Notes: generated by a model not told the origin, from the sequence alone. 64,000 nt of DNA from Adiantum capillus-veneris (GCA_014529385.2 CM043945.1:3260312-3324311), one strand, 5' to 3'; positions 46,218 to 57,537 are shown, counted from the stretch's first letter. Numbers and translations are program-made.

Positions 46218-46588
46218 TGGGGTAAGCGTAGCTTAGCCTAGCTTATGGAGCCATTTCCTAGCTTTCCATGACCATGTACACATCCTAAATGATGCCCATA
46301 TATGTATACAAGACCCATGGACCTTTTTAGCATCTTGCCAAGTGCATAAGAGGCCAAGTAGGAAGTCAAAATAGACTCTAAAAAGGTGTATATGGGTTCT
46401 CCACTTGTTTATCCTCTTTTGGGCTAATTTTTGAGCTTTCTCGCTCCTCATCCATGATGTAAGCAAAAAGCTCTAGCCTATGTCTATATAAGAGGCTCTC
46501 ATGTACTCATTTTTATGATGAATTGAAGCTTAACTATGTTCTATTTCACCCATGAATGGCTCACTTTGTTATCCCCCTTAACCTATCA
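46218..46588 (+). repeat. 3' LTR of H
   Basis: About 371 bp; many substitutions relative to the 5' copy, so this element is fairly old. Confidence 0.82.
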
Positions 46589-46702
46589 TATGTGACTCTA
46601 TAGCAACTGACATACATGCATCATGGATAGAAGGATCATAGGTATAATATGCACTAAATGCCCACTCTATATTGGCATCACAATCTCCATTTACAAAAGA
46701 TT
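46589..46702 (-). pseudogene. Copia relic (L family), gag end
   Basis: ACATGCATCATGGA and the stretch to about 46702 match L at 63690-63795, continuing the relic broken by H. Beyond 46702 the match is lost and Ty3/gypsy sequence starts. Confidence 0.7.
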
Positions 46703-49090
46703 CTACAAAGGTTAATCAAAGAGGTAGTAGAGGTTTTAATTGCTCCTACTATACTTTTCCTGCTTAAAGCATCAACCACTAAGTTTTCCTTCCTTGGTTT
46801 ATATTCAATCCCAAAATCATATTCGCATAATAATTCCATCCATATCCATTGTCACATATTAAGTTCATGTTGAGTGTAAATCCACTTGTGACTTGAGGCT
46901 CTTAAGGTCTGTGTGATTCAAATTGCCATCTAAGAAGATAGTGCCGCCATACTTCAAGAGCATGTACAATAGCTAAAAATTCCCAATTATGTGTAGGGTA
47001 ACTTAATTCATGAACGTGTAACGAGGTTCATAAGCTACCGGTCTTCCTTCTTGAGATAGAATGTCACCAATTGTTTGTCCACTTGCATCAGTGAGGACAA
47101 TGAATGCCTTTGTGAAGTCTGAAAGTTGTAAAACTGGAGCATTCACCAAAGCTTCTTTGAGTCGCTCAAAACTAGCTTGGGCACAATCATTCCAAGAAAA
47201 CATTTTAGTCTTTTTAAAGGTATTGGTCAATGGAGAAGCTATCTTAGCATAGCCTTCAATTAAAGTATGATACTATCATGTTTATCCAAGAAAGCCTCGT
47301 ACTTCTTTTATAAGCTTTGGTGTAGGCCAAGCTATAACAACTCTCAGTAGAGATGCCATCCTTGGAAATAACGCATCCCAAGTATTCCGCTTTGTCAACG
47401 AAGAAGATACACTTGCTACGCTTAGCATAAAATTGGTTTTGATGTAGAAGTTCAAGTACTCATTTCACATGTTGTTCATGTTCATTCTTTGAGTAAATAA
47501 AACTATAATCAAAGAGTACAAGAAAAAATAGATAATCTCTTGGATGGTAACTTTGAAAGTTCTTTAGAAAACACATCAACAAATTTCGTAAGCCACTCAA
47601 GTTCAGGTGTTTCTGACTTCTTTTCTACTGGCTTAAGCTTTACTGCATAAATCATCTCATTCTTTCTGTAACTTTTCATTAGTTTAGTGAAGTTCATGAG
47701 CTAAATCTTGGGTTGTCCCTATTTTTTTATAATGGTGACCTTGGAGTTATATTTATCTACAAAAGTTAATGAAGTGTTTTTGCAATGTAAGTGAGCATCA
47801 TTTTTCTTAATCCAATCCATTCCTAAAATTCTATCATAGACTCCTATGGGTAAAATTTTAAAATAACCTAAAGTATTGTGGCCATCCAAAATAAAATTCA
47901 AGATCCATTGAAGTAGAAGATTTAACTTTCCTACCCGCAACTAATTCCATTGTGAGGTTAGTATCAAGGTGTTTAAGCAGAATGAGGTTTCTAATTCATC
48001 TAGGAGAGATAAAAGAATGTGTACTCCCAGAATCAATCAATAAGGTAAATTGCTTACCTTGATACTTTGCTGGAGTCTGTGAACTATTGAAAATTGCTTG
48101 TTAACTCCTTGGTGTTCTATTGCAATATGAATATAGACATTTTGATTGATTTCCATCGTCTCTAGCACTTTGAGCTTTGTTGACTTGAGTTGTTCCTTGA
48201 GGTCGTTGATTTCCTGCTCCTCCTCCTCTTGGATAAGGTTGTCAATTGAAGTTGTTCCCATTATTATTGTTGTTGTTGGGTGGTCCATTTCTCACAAAAG
48301 GTGGTTTCCCTAGACAAAAATTTCCCAGATTTTAAGGAGGTCTCTGATTTTGATTGAAGTTTTGTTGAGCTACGGGTGGTCTATGCATAAAATTATTGAC
48401 ATTTTGGTTTGGATCCTAGTTCTTGGGCCCATAATTTTTTGTTGATCTTGTAAAGCTTGAGTCATTAAATGGACAATCCCTAGACTGATAGTTAGGGTCA
48501 AGGTAAGTGTAGCAAAGACGGTCTCTCTTAGCCTCTCCCTTCTTTGCTAGGAATTTCCAGATCTTTGTTCATCTTTAGGATGAGATCTCTTGATCTCACG
48601 AGTACGAGTAGGCTCTAGATTTTTCTTTCCAATGATTAAATAATTCAAGTTCAATGGGCTTATCTGCATCAAGGACGTCTACAAAATTGGTAAGGCAAAG
48701 ACTTTGAAGTCTAGTCTTCACAGGATTGTGTAAACCGGACATAAATCGTGCTACTTTGACTTTTTGAGTCATCTTCATAGAAGCATACTTGACGAGGGTC
48801 AAGAAATGTTAATAGTACAATTTCCAAATCTCTGATTCCTTGAGTATAATTAAGAAACTCATTCATATGGTCCGAATGATATACCGTGTTTTGACAGTTC
48901 TTCTTTAAGATAATCCCAAGTTGCTATATTAGGGTTGACATTGTTCTCATTATGATGGTCTTTCTACCGAGGCTTGGCCTTCTTCTCCAATTTGAATCTA
49001 GAAATAATGAACTTTTTCTTGGTACATGAATGAGCCAAATCAAAGTAATCATCCACACACTCATTCCCAAGTTGATGTAGTAGGGTTGAC
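46703..49090 (-). mobile_element. Ty3/gypsy relic I (gag to RNase H)
   Basis: Minus-strand pieces in order: gag (KKFIISRFKLEKK near 48990, MTQKVKVARFMSGLHNPVKT at about 48740), a zinc-knuckle region now unreadable, protease end (GVYDRILGMDWIKKNDAHLH at about 47790), the pre-RT region (47509-47697), only the end of RT (FIYSKNEHEQHVK and EYLGCVISKDG near 47360-47510) and RNase H (FSWNDCAQASFERLKEAL, VLTDASGQTIGDILSQEGRP at 47050-47200). The RT core with its catalytic box is deleted. No LTRs are recognisable and there is no chromodomain, so it is a different lineage from A and B. Confidence 0.82.
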
Positions 49091-49125
49091 GTTGCTCTTA
49101 TTATGATGATATTTCCGCTGTATGT

Positions 49126-49131
<6 letters not shown>

Positions 49132-49189
<58 letters not shown>
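49132..49189. repeat. (CT)n microsatellite
   Basis: About 29 CT units. It stands just upstream of the exon-like sequence at 49310-49476. Confidence 0.96.
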
Positions 49190-49192
<3 letters not shown>

Positions 49193-49309
49193 ATCTTACC
49201 CTCAACCCATCTCCATCTTCATCTCCAACTCCTTCTCTATCGTCGTCGTGTTGTCCCTCAGAATTTATAGCTCTCTTTTTCTCTCTCCCTCTTCTCTCCC
49301 ATGATACGA

Positions 49310-49476
49310 TGGTTCCAAAGTGAGTGACACGAAGCTCCAAGGATGCTCCTGCCGTCCCACCTCCAAGGAAGGTATCATCTACTCCAATCATAACTCAAGT
49401 GGAGGTATCGGCTACGGAAGAAGTTAAAGCCACCCAACCTCAAACACGAAAGGTAGTCGAACACGTCGTTAATCCA
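49310..49476 (+). other. Possible first exon of an unknown gene
   Basis: After a pyrimidine-rich leader, ATG 49310 gives MVPK, then TGA (perhaps a former CGA), then VTRSSKDAPAVPPPRKVSS and on to VVEHVVNP, ending at a good donor, CCA|GTAAGC, at 49476/49477. The peptide is proline- and charge-rich with no domain. No second exon is found. It could be a 5' gene fragment or a chance frame. Confidence 0.25.
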
Positions 49477-49766
49477 GTAAGCCAAATTTATAATTTAGCA
49501 TCATTATACATGCTGACATGGAAAGCCAAGCATACAAATTTTTTAAAACCATTCAGGAAAGGTGATTGTTTCTCAAGAAACAAGCATATGATTTTGTAGA
49601 ATAGTGAAAGATTTATTTGATAAATTTTGATTGTTTGATAAATTCTTATTACTTGATAAGTTGTTATTGTTTGATAAGTTGTTGTTGTTTTATATTAAGA
49701 GTTGGTTGATCATGTTTGAAGAATCATTTAAGGATAAGATTTATTGAAAGAATATATTTGTTCCTT

Positions 49767-49823
49767 GCGATTAGCAAGATGTCTTGCGGTTAGCGAGATG
49801 TCTCGCGGGTAGCGATATGCCTC
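49767..49823. repeat. 19-bp tandem repeat, three copies
   Basis: Units GCGATTAGCAAGATGTCTT, GCGGTTAGCGAGATGTCTC and GCGGGTAGCGATATGCCTC. They are GC-richer than the surroundings. Confidence 0.85.
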
Positions 49824-49861
49824 ACGGCAGTGTGTAGGTGTAGTACATACAATCTAAAGCC

Positions 49862-49862
<1 letters not shown>

Positions 49863-49894
<32 letters not shown>

Positions 49895-49942
49895 TACATA
49901 CAATCTAAAGCCGTCGTATGTGTGTTCTCTCCCTCATCAATG

Positions 49943-49982
<40 letters not shown>

Positions 49983-50110
49983 ACGCATGTGATACACACA
50001 TTCTGAAGCCATTGTTTGTGTATCCTCTCCCTTGTCAATGCTCTATATGTGTGTATGTGTATGCATCTTTGACTTGTTGATGATAACGTGTGTTCTCTCC
50101 CTCATCAATG

Positions 50111-50143
<33 letters not shown>
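49863..50143. repeat. GT-rich minisatellite
   Basis: Three GT runs (49863-49893, 49943-49980, 50112-50142) separate related 70-90 bp units containing CTAAAGCC or CTGAAGCC and TGTTCTCTCCCTCATCAATG or TATCCTCTCCCTTGTCAATG. A unit of the same kind occurs again at 58380-58465 beside another GT run. Confidence 0.8.
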
Positions 50144-50146
<3 letters not shown>

Positions 50147-50689
50147 CTATTTTTACTTAAATAATAAGACATAAATAAACTTTAACATTCAAAAGATAGT
50201 TGAATTTAGAGAAAAAACAATGATTAATACAAAAACAACTTAGTCTTAGAATTTTCTTTGTACATGGCTTATGAGAATGAGGCCTCGTTCTTGTATACAA
50301 TGATAATGACTCATTAAAGAAGTACTCCCAAGTAGTAGGAGCAAGTGTAATCATGGATAGACATTTGCTTCAAGCCAAAAAAAAATCCAAGAAAGGATAG
50401 AGTCCTCACGTGCATCCATTCAATAAAGACTATAGATACGTTAGTCATGAATGTGTTTTACATGTGTCAACGGACTCTATCAGTTGTTATCCATGTCCAA
50501 CTTACAACTTTTTTTTACTTTAAACAAACGTCCAAAGTATACATGTACTTCAATTTTGTAGAAAAAATATTTTTTAAGGCTTGTGAAAAAGCCCATTACC
50601 CTTTGGAATTATGGTATTTATTATATGTATGGTTTCTATATAACCAAATTTTTAATAGACCTTAAATAGATATTTATATATGTATCATT
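50144..50689. other. AT-rich region without gene
   Basis: I see no coding, structural RNA or repeat signal except poly-T/poly-A tracts. TCATT at 50685-50689 is the left target duplication of element E. Confidence 0.6.
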
Positions 50690-51011
50690 TGTAAAGAATG
50701 AAGATGCAAGAGAGCTACACAAGACAAGCACAAAGCACACAGAGATGGAAAGCTTCTTCTTCTTCTTCACAGAAAAGAGAGTACAAAATGACTAAGTGCT
50801 AAAGCTGAAAAGTAGCACATATGTACATGCGGTCACTAAGTGTGAACTCGCTAGAAGCGTACTAGGTTGGCACTATAAGTGTAGTCCAGCTGTAGAATCA
50901 CTGGCAGAGATCCTCCGTGTCGGTCACCTAACGCGCCAGTGAGTAAATGCCGTAAGCGGCCAAGACCCGTAGTGGATGCCAGCTCAAGGTGTAGAGCTCG
51001 ACATCTCAACA
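50690..51011 (-). repeat. 3' LTR of E
   Basis: 322 bp, TG...CA. The pol frame runs 28 bp into it before stopping at 50984-50986. Confidence 0.95.
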
Positions 51012-53640
51012 CTCCCCCTCGAGCTCTGCATGTCGCAACGTCCAAGCATAGTCCGGAAACGTCGAAGCTTCTCAGCTCCGAGGGCCTTGGTAAAGATATC
51101 CGCTATCTGCTCCTCTGTGCTGACGTAGACCAAGTCGATGTCGCCCGCCAACACTCGCTCTCGAACGTAGTTGTAATGGACCTCTATGTGTTTGGTCCTG
51201 GCATGGAACACTCGGTTCGTAGCCAACTGCATGCTGCTGAGGTTGTCACAATGGATGAAAATCTGCTGGTCCACCTGCACTCCCAAGTCCTCAAGTAATG
51301 TGCGTAGCCAAGCTACCTCGCACGCCGCAACTGCTGCACCTCTGTACTCGGCCTCTGTGCTCGATAAAGCAACCGTAGGCTGCTTTTTGCTGCTCCAAGT
51401 AACAGCAGCACTCCCAAAAGAGAACATGAAGCCACTCGTAGATCTCCTATCAACAATGCTACCTGCCCAATCTGCATCTGTATACCCATACAATGCTAAT
51501 GGTGCATCTGCTACATAGAACAATGCGTAGTCAAGAGTACCTTGCACATACCTAAGTGTGCGCCGTACTCCATCCAAATGTGGCTTCCTCGGAAGTTGCA
51601 TGAACTGACTCTCCAAGCCTACTGTGTAGCTCAAGTCTGGCCTCGTGATAGTCAAGTAGATTAGACTACCCACAATCTTCCTGTACATGTTGACATCCTC
51701 AACAACATCACCCTTCTCTGCACTCAGCTTTGCATTCACATCCAAGGGAATAGAAATTGGCTTACAATCAGCCATACCATACTTTGACAACATGTCCAAA
51801 GCATATTGTCTCTGCGATAGCCATACACCCTCTGGAGTCCTGATCACCTCAATGCCAAGAAAGTAGCGCAACTCGCCTAAATCTTTCATTTCAAACTCCT
51901 GTTTGAGAAGACCCTTCACATGGTCAATCTCCATAGCATTGTCACCAACAATAATAAGGTCATCTACATATATGGTAATGACCACAATCCCCACATCACT
52001 CTCACGTACATAGAGTGAATGATCAGCATGAGCTCTCCTAAAACCAATACTGACAAGATACTTGGCAATCCTGTCATACCATGCTCTAGAGCCCTGCTTC
52101 AAACCATACAAAGCTTTGAGAAGTCTGCATACATAATCTGGGTAACCTGGATTGACATAACCAGGTGGCTGATCCATATACACTTCCTCTTGCAACTCAC
52201 CATTCAAGAAGGCATTCTTTACATCCATTTGATGCATAATCCATCCTCTAGATGCAGCCACTGCTATGACAGCTCTCACTGTCGTCATCTTTGCCACTGG
52301 AGCAAAGGTCTCCTCATAGTCTATGCCATATGTCTGTGCATAACCCTTTGCGACCAGCCTTGCCTTGTGACGCTCAATGTTACCATCAGCCTTATGCTTG
52401 GTTTTATACACCCATTTACAGCCAATAGCTTTCTTGCCACTTGGCAATGGCACCAACTCCCATGTGTCATTTGCTTCCAATGCAGCCATCTCTTCATTCA
52501 TTGCATCATCCCAATGCACATTTCCAACTGCATCCTCAAAACATGTGGGCTCCACATCCTGTATCACCATAGCCATGTAGGCTTGGTGATGCGCTAGATA
52601 CCCATCATGAGTCAATTTCTGAACTGGATTTTTGACTCTATTAGATCTGCGCGGTCCTTGGTCACTCCTTTGCCCTTTAGCATCTTCTTGTACTTTCCTT
52701 ACACCAGGTGTCCTGACAGCCGAAATTCCAAATTCCTCATCAAGACTTTGTTCAGAACCATCTGAATCCATGTCTACATGTGAAAAACCTGATGATGCAT
52801 CAACCATAAAGGGAGGTTCATCAACCTTTTCCTTTCCTTTTCGTGATACATTCCGTGTACCTGTTGGTGGAGTAACCTGCGTACGTAGTCTACCATTCCA
52901 TGGTTTCTCAACAGAGCCACGAGAAGAGGACTCTTGTGGTCCACTCAAAACCTGTGACTGTGGCCTCACATTTTGTACAACCACATCATCTTTTACATCA
53001 GCCCCAATAGTGCCATGTGCATTACTGTACCAGCTGCTCATCTCATCAAAGACTACATCTCTGCTCACTCGTAATTCTCGTGTAGTAGGATTGTAGCACC
53101 TGTACCCCTTTTGTTCAAGGGAATATCCCACAAGAATACATTTCTCTGCTTTAGGATCCAATTTCCTACGCAACTCATCTGGTACATGCACGTAAGCTAT
53201 GCAGTCAAACACTTTCAAGTGTGCTAAATCAAGCTTTGTACCTGTAAACTTTTCCTCAGGTGTTACATCATGCACCGCAGCTGTAGGTTTCCTGTTCATA
53301 ATGTACACAGCTGTATTTACAGCTTCAGCCCAGAAATGATGAGGCATGTTCTTCTCATTCATCAATGCACGTGCAACCTCTGCAATGTGCCTGTTTTTCC
53401 TTTCTGCGACCCCGTTCTGCTGTGGAGTATATCTGCATGTAAATTGCCTGTGTATACCATGCATTCGCAGAAAATCTGAAAAATCATTGGAAAAGTACTC
53501 TCCAATGATTGGAGAAGTACTCTCCCCCTCCATCTAACCTCAATGTCTTGATTTGCATATCTGTCTCCTTCTCAATCATGACTTTGAAGTCTTGAAAGTG
53601 ACCAAACACTTCACTTTTGCTACGCATGAAGTAGACTCAT
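50984..53640 (-). pseudogene. Copia E pol: integrase core, RT and RNase H
   Basis: From TGA at 53637-53639 (RKV then stop; TGG expected) the frame continues with VYFMRSKSEVF and LRLDGGE. A 22-bp tandem duplication (53482-53503 and 53504-53525) shifts the frame. After it 840 codons are open: integrase (TPQQNGVAERKNRHIAEVAR with the catalytic E, HFWAEAVNTAVYIMNR), a variable linker, RT (CKWVYKTKHKADG, ARLVAKGYAQTYGIDYEETF, the LKALYGLKQGSRAWYDR helix, catalytic YVDD in ITIYVDDLIIVGDN) and RNase H (YGYTDADWAGSIVDRRSTSG, SSTEAEYRGAA, ADIFTKAL). This would copy and insert the element. Confidence 0.95.
53482..53525 (-). repeat. 22-bp tandem duplication in integrase of E
   Basis: Two adjacent units, AATCATTGGAAAAGTACTC... 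and AATGATTGGAGAAGTACTC..., 22 bp each. The copia-typical reading DGGGEYFSNDF is interrupted exactly here. Confidence 0.88.
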
Positions 53641-55355
53641 ACTTTCCTTGTATGGTCATCAATGAAAGAGACATAATATCTGCAACCATGTATACTTGCA
53701 GTATCGGTTGGACCCCAAACATCTGTGTGCACCACCTCAAGTGGCTTTTTACATACATTGCGCTCATGTGGAAATGAGCCCTTTGACTGTTTTCCAAACT
53801 GGCATGCTGCACACACTTTATACATACCATCCACCTTGAATTTGGGCAAACCTTTTACAATCTATTTTGATTGCATGCTGCGCAATCTCTGCTCATTGAC
53901 ATGGCCAATGAGTTTGTGCCAAATGTCAACATCAGCCACAACACCTGTGCCCTGTGCAAATAATGCAGCTTTTACCTCAGGCATGTCTACATTCAGTGTA
54001 AACATTCTGCCCACACATTTGCCCTCTGTGATCAGCTTACAGCCATTCTGGAAATCTTCTACATAACAGCCATTTGGATTGAAGCGAACCTGCAAACCCT
54101 GCTCAACCATTTGTCCAACAGAAACAAGATTCTTTGTAATGTTTGGGACATGAAGTACATCTGCTAAGTACTTTGATTTCCCACTCTTCGTATTTAGAGG
54201 TATGTCCCCTACATGAGCAATGGGGTGAGCTGTGTCATCTCCTGTCTGCACATAGCCTGACACATCTGGTTTGCGCATATCTCTAAACCACTCTCCACGA
54301 GACGTCATGTGATTAGAGGCACCTGAATCCACATACCAAACATCATCTTGGGTGGAATTCTCTGCAGTCATTGTATTCATTACATGTTGCATAACAAACA
54401 TGCGCTCGTTTTTGTTGTCATCTGCATCTCTGCTAGTAGATGCATAGTTGCCCTGTTCTCTCTTTCTACTTGCTTTTCCCTTTGGACAGTCACGTGACAT
54501 GTGACCTCTTTCACCACAAGTCCAACATTCTCTACTATCTGGAGTATGTTGCTGCCTGCTTGATCCTGCACCACGACCTCTTTGACTCCCCCTGCCTTGA
54601 GACTGGTTTCCCCTGCCACCTGTATTGTTTTGATTTGATTGACCTTCCAGAAATTGGCCCCTGCAACCCCTTGGGCCTCGACCACGACCTCTACCTCTAC
54701 CTCTGTTGGAGTTAGAATAGAAGGCCTGTTCAGAATTATTTCTGCCATGAGAAGAAGATGTGTCAAGGTTCTTCTCTTCAAGAATAAGCATAGAAATCAA
54801 ATCTTGGAACACGGGGATGTCGTCTCTTGTATTCATGGAAGACCTAAAATGTACATACTCATCTCCTAGACCATCCAAGCATGCACGGACAATGTCATCG
54901 TCTTCCACTGAGACTTTAATAGATCCAAGAGCCTCAATGATACTCTTGATCTTCAAAGCATAATCATTGATGGAGAGGTTGTTCCTCTTAACCTGATTTA
55001 GCTCCGACTTTAGTTGAAGCTTCCTGGCCTTGGTGTTCACCTCGAACACTCTGCCTAAGTTTTTCCATGCAATGGCGGGGGTTTCAGCATCCTGTAGATA
55101 GCCCATCATGCCATCTGTGATGCTCATAGAAAGCCAATACATCACTTTGCTCTGGCCTTGTTGCCAGTCCCTCAAAGCTTTCCTTTGTTCTGCTGTAGCA
55201 TTTGCCTCGGGAATCTCTGGTTCCTTTTCATTGTCTCCTTCTACATAGTCCCAATAACCTTTTCCTTTTAGGAAATTTGTTATTCTGAACTTCCATGCAG
55301 GGTAGTTATTTTTCTCAAGCTTCTCAGTAACAATCTGACTGAAACCGTCAGACAT
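53637..55355 (-). pseudogene. Copia E gag, protease and integrase zinc region
   Basis: ATG at 55355 (MSDGFSQIVTEKLEKNNYPA) lies 210 bp after the primer site. Gag follows: WKFRITNFLKGKGYWDYV, then the UBN2-type capsid to about 54800, an RG-rich stretch (RGRGRGRGRGPRG) and a zinc knuckle CWTCGERGHMSRDC. The protease has WYVDSGASNHMTS. GAG-pre-integrase IWHKLIGHVNEQRLRSMQ is cut by TAG at 53862-53864 (CAG expected). It then continues in frame with CAACQFGKQSKGSFP and HTDVWGPTDTASIHG up to 53637. Confidence 0.94.
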
Positions 55356-55565
55356 CTTGAAGCACTAAGACAAAATAGCTGCAATCTGCAAAAACCTGCA
55401 AATCTGCTGAACCTGCTATCGTGGTTCCTGTAACGCTTTCTACACTCAACGAGTGTCCACAATCAAGCGTACATACAACCACTGTACTTGTACAGTAAAT
55501 CTCTGTATACTGCACTTTGGAGACCTGTTCAGAAACTTGTGCTCTTGCTCTCTTGCCTGCACCAG

Positions 55566-55577
55566 GCTCTGATACCA
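55566..55577 (-). other. Primer-binding site of E (initiator tRNA-Met)
   Basis: The plus strand GCTCTGATACCA gives TGGTATCAGAGC on the minus strand, abutting the LTR. Confidence 0.93.
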
Positions 55578-55899
55578 TGTAAAGAATGAGGATGCAAGAG
55601 AGCTACACAAGACAAGCACAAAGCACACAGAGATGGAAAGCTTCTTCTTCTTCTTCACAGAAAAGAGAGTACAAAATGACTAAGTGCTAAAGCTGAAAAG
55701 TAGCACATATGTACATGCGGTCACTAAGTGTGAACTCGCTAGAAGCATACTAGGCTGGCACTATAAGTGTAGTCCAGCTGTAGAATCACTGGCAGAGATC
55801 CTCCGTGTCGGTCACCTAACGCGCCAGTGAGTAAATGCCGTAAGCGGCCAAGACCCGTAGTGGATGCCAGCTCAAGGTGTAGAGCTCGACATCTCAACA
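55578..55899 (-). repeat. 5' LTR of E
   Basis: 322 bp, paired with 50690-51011. Confidence 0.95.
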
Positions 55900-57361
55900 T
55901 CATTTTGATCAGAAGGCCACCACCCCTTTTGATCCAAGTGACTTAATACCACCATTAGTTCAAAGTTATTTTGTGCCTACTTCTTAACCATACACCATCA
56001 AAATTTTTCATAGCAAGTTCGTCATTCTCTTACTTAGTGTGGAAAAATTAGTCAGACAACTCTCCTAGACTAATCAAGTATATGCGGTACACTTCTTACC
56101 ACCTCTATCTTTAAAACCGCCAGTCAAAACATAGTACCTTTGTCCTTAGCATTAGATACAACCCTCAAAAACATCGTATTAAACTTCAAATATTTTGTCT
56201 GTTGCTTCGCTTAGGCAAAAAGAACTTAGCTAAGGATATCAAAGCCTCTACATTTGGTTTGAGTAAGAGGAATAAAAAAATATCAAAACTGTATAAGCAA
56301 GTGTTCATAAGCCATGCCTTAAGTGAAAAAAAACTCATTAAATCAAGATTGTTCAATCACGACATGGTTTTCAAAAAACCTCCACAATGGTATGCAATGT
56401 GACCCAGATCATAGTGCGCAATATATCATCAATGTGACACCATGATTATGCTAGTAGCCCAGCAAAAAACCATGTATCAAATGCAACAAAGGCTCATCGG
56501 ACCCGGCCCCCCATTTTTTTAACAGTTTATCCCAATATTCCCAGCCAATACGTAGATACACCACTGGTGTATCTTGCTTTTTAATGGCATCAACGTCTTA
56601 AACCCACAACTAATAGCCCAAAATGTTGAGTCAGTAAGCAAAACTACGAGCTCAAAACCTAGGCCTCAGACTTAATGCCCTGCTTACCCGTGAAGTGCAT
56701 GGGTACAACCTAATGCCAGTTATCCCTAAACATAAAAAAGATGGCCAAAAATCTTAGTTTTTTTCGTGAATGCCAACCAAAGCATTGGTGTGGATCTACA
56801 GCCGTACAATCATAAAACACAAGGCATGTGAAAAAGGCCTTCATAAATCCTTGCAATCCTCATTTATCTGCTCAAATTAAGTGACTTTTATGCCCAAAGT
56901 CAAAAGAAATCAAAAGAAATTTTGTCGACCACTATTTTAAAAAAAAGCCTACATCGTATAAAAAAGACTAGAGCAAGTACGTAAGTTCAAGGACTAGTTT
57001 GCTTTTAACGCTCATGGTTGCTAAATCTCAAGCCACACCATTTCCCTATATATCATACAAAACCAAAACGTCTCATGCAAAAAAAGCCAGTAAAAAATTA
57101 TTTGTACATAATGTGGACATGAGTGTTAGGGCAGCTAAGGCTATGGCGGGTGATGCCATCTGCAAACACAGAACTCGTTTGATTTTGTTTATTTTACACT
57201 TTAATAAGTGTGGCCAACCTCAATAAATCCTTTGAGGGAAGTACACACCCACACCTATGCTATAGCCAAGGGGGGGACTTCTACTCATGGTTTCAGGTGA
57301 ATGAACTCTGCCATGGTCTGTCTCGAGTCCATTGTCAGTAGTTTGTGCTTGAGGGGAGGGT
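55900..57361. other. AT-rich decayed DNA
   Basis: No gene or recognisable transposon protein. GAGGGGAGGG at 57351-57360 followed by TTGTTGGGTATG resembles a purine tract and LTR start on the plus strand, so an old LTR may begin near 57362; no partner LTR was found. Confidence 0.45.
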
Positions 57362-57534
57362 TGTTGGGTATGCAAGCCCAAAAACGGTGCCCAGTCGATG
57401 GGAAACTCCCTTTATAATGCATGCAGGGACAATTAGTTAAACTTGGAGTCCAAGTTAGGCACGACAAGCCTAAAAGGCTATATTTACAAATGATTACAAT
57501 ACAATAATATAGCATTATTTTTTCTACTGTGTCG

Positions 57535-57537
<3 letters not shown>

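Larger units (their letters stand above)
43644..46588 (+). mobile_element. Gag-only terminal-repeat retrotransposon H (TR-GAG-like)
   Basis: LTRs of about 370 bp at 43644-44016 and 46218-46588 begin TGGGGTAAGC and share more than 300 bp up to CCTTAACCTATC. A worn Met primer site, TGGTTTTAGAGCC, starts at 44019. The interior (about 2.2 kb) holds only a copia-type gag, which ends about 165 bp before the 3' LTR, so there is no room for pol. It sits in the protease region of an L-family copia. The flanks (ATTAT on the left, TATGT on the right) do not form a clean 5-bp duplication. Confidence 0.8.
50690..55899 (-). mobile_element. Ty1/copia element E, full length and young
   Basis: Identical-length LTRs of 322 bp at 50690-51011 and 55578-55899 differ by only about three transitions. 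The duplication TCATT is perfect (50685-50689, 55900-55904). On the minus strand the order is 5' LTR, Met primer site (complement of 55566-55577), gag, protease, integrase, RT, RNase H, purine tract GAGGGGGAG (51012-51020) and 3' LTR. Only three lesions interrupt about 1450 codons, so this is the most recent active element in the window together with D. Confidence 0.97.

Noticed and set aside
49767-49823. CRISPR-like array
   Set aside because: Three adjacent units without spacers in plant DNA; there are no cas genes.
52019-52597. 192-residue plus-strand frame
   Set aside because: It is the antisense shadow of the copia E RT region, whose minus-strand frame has all RT motifs.
53862-53864. Programmed gag-pol readthrough at the TAG of copia E
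   Set aside because: The stop lies inside the GAG-pre-integrase region, after the protease, not at a gag-pol border.
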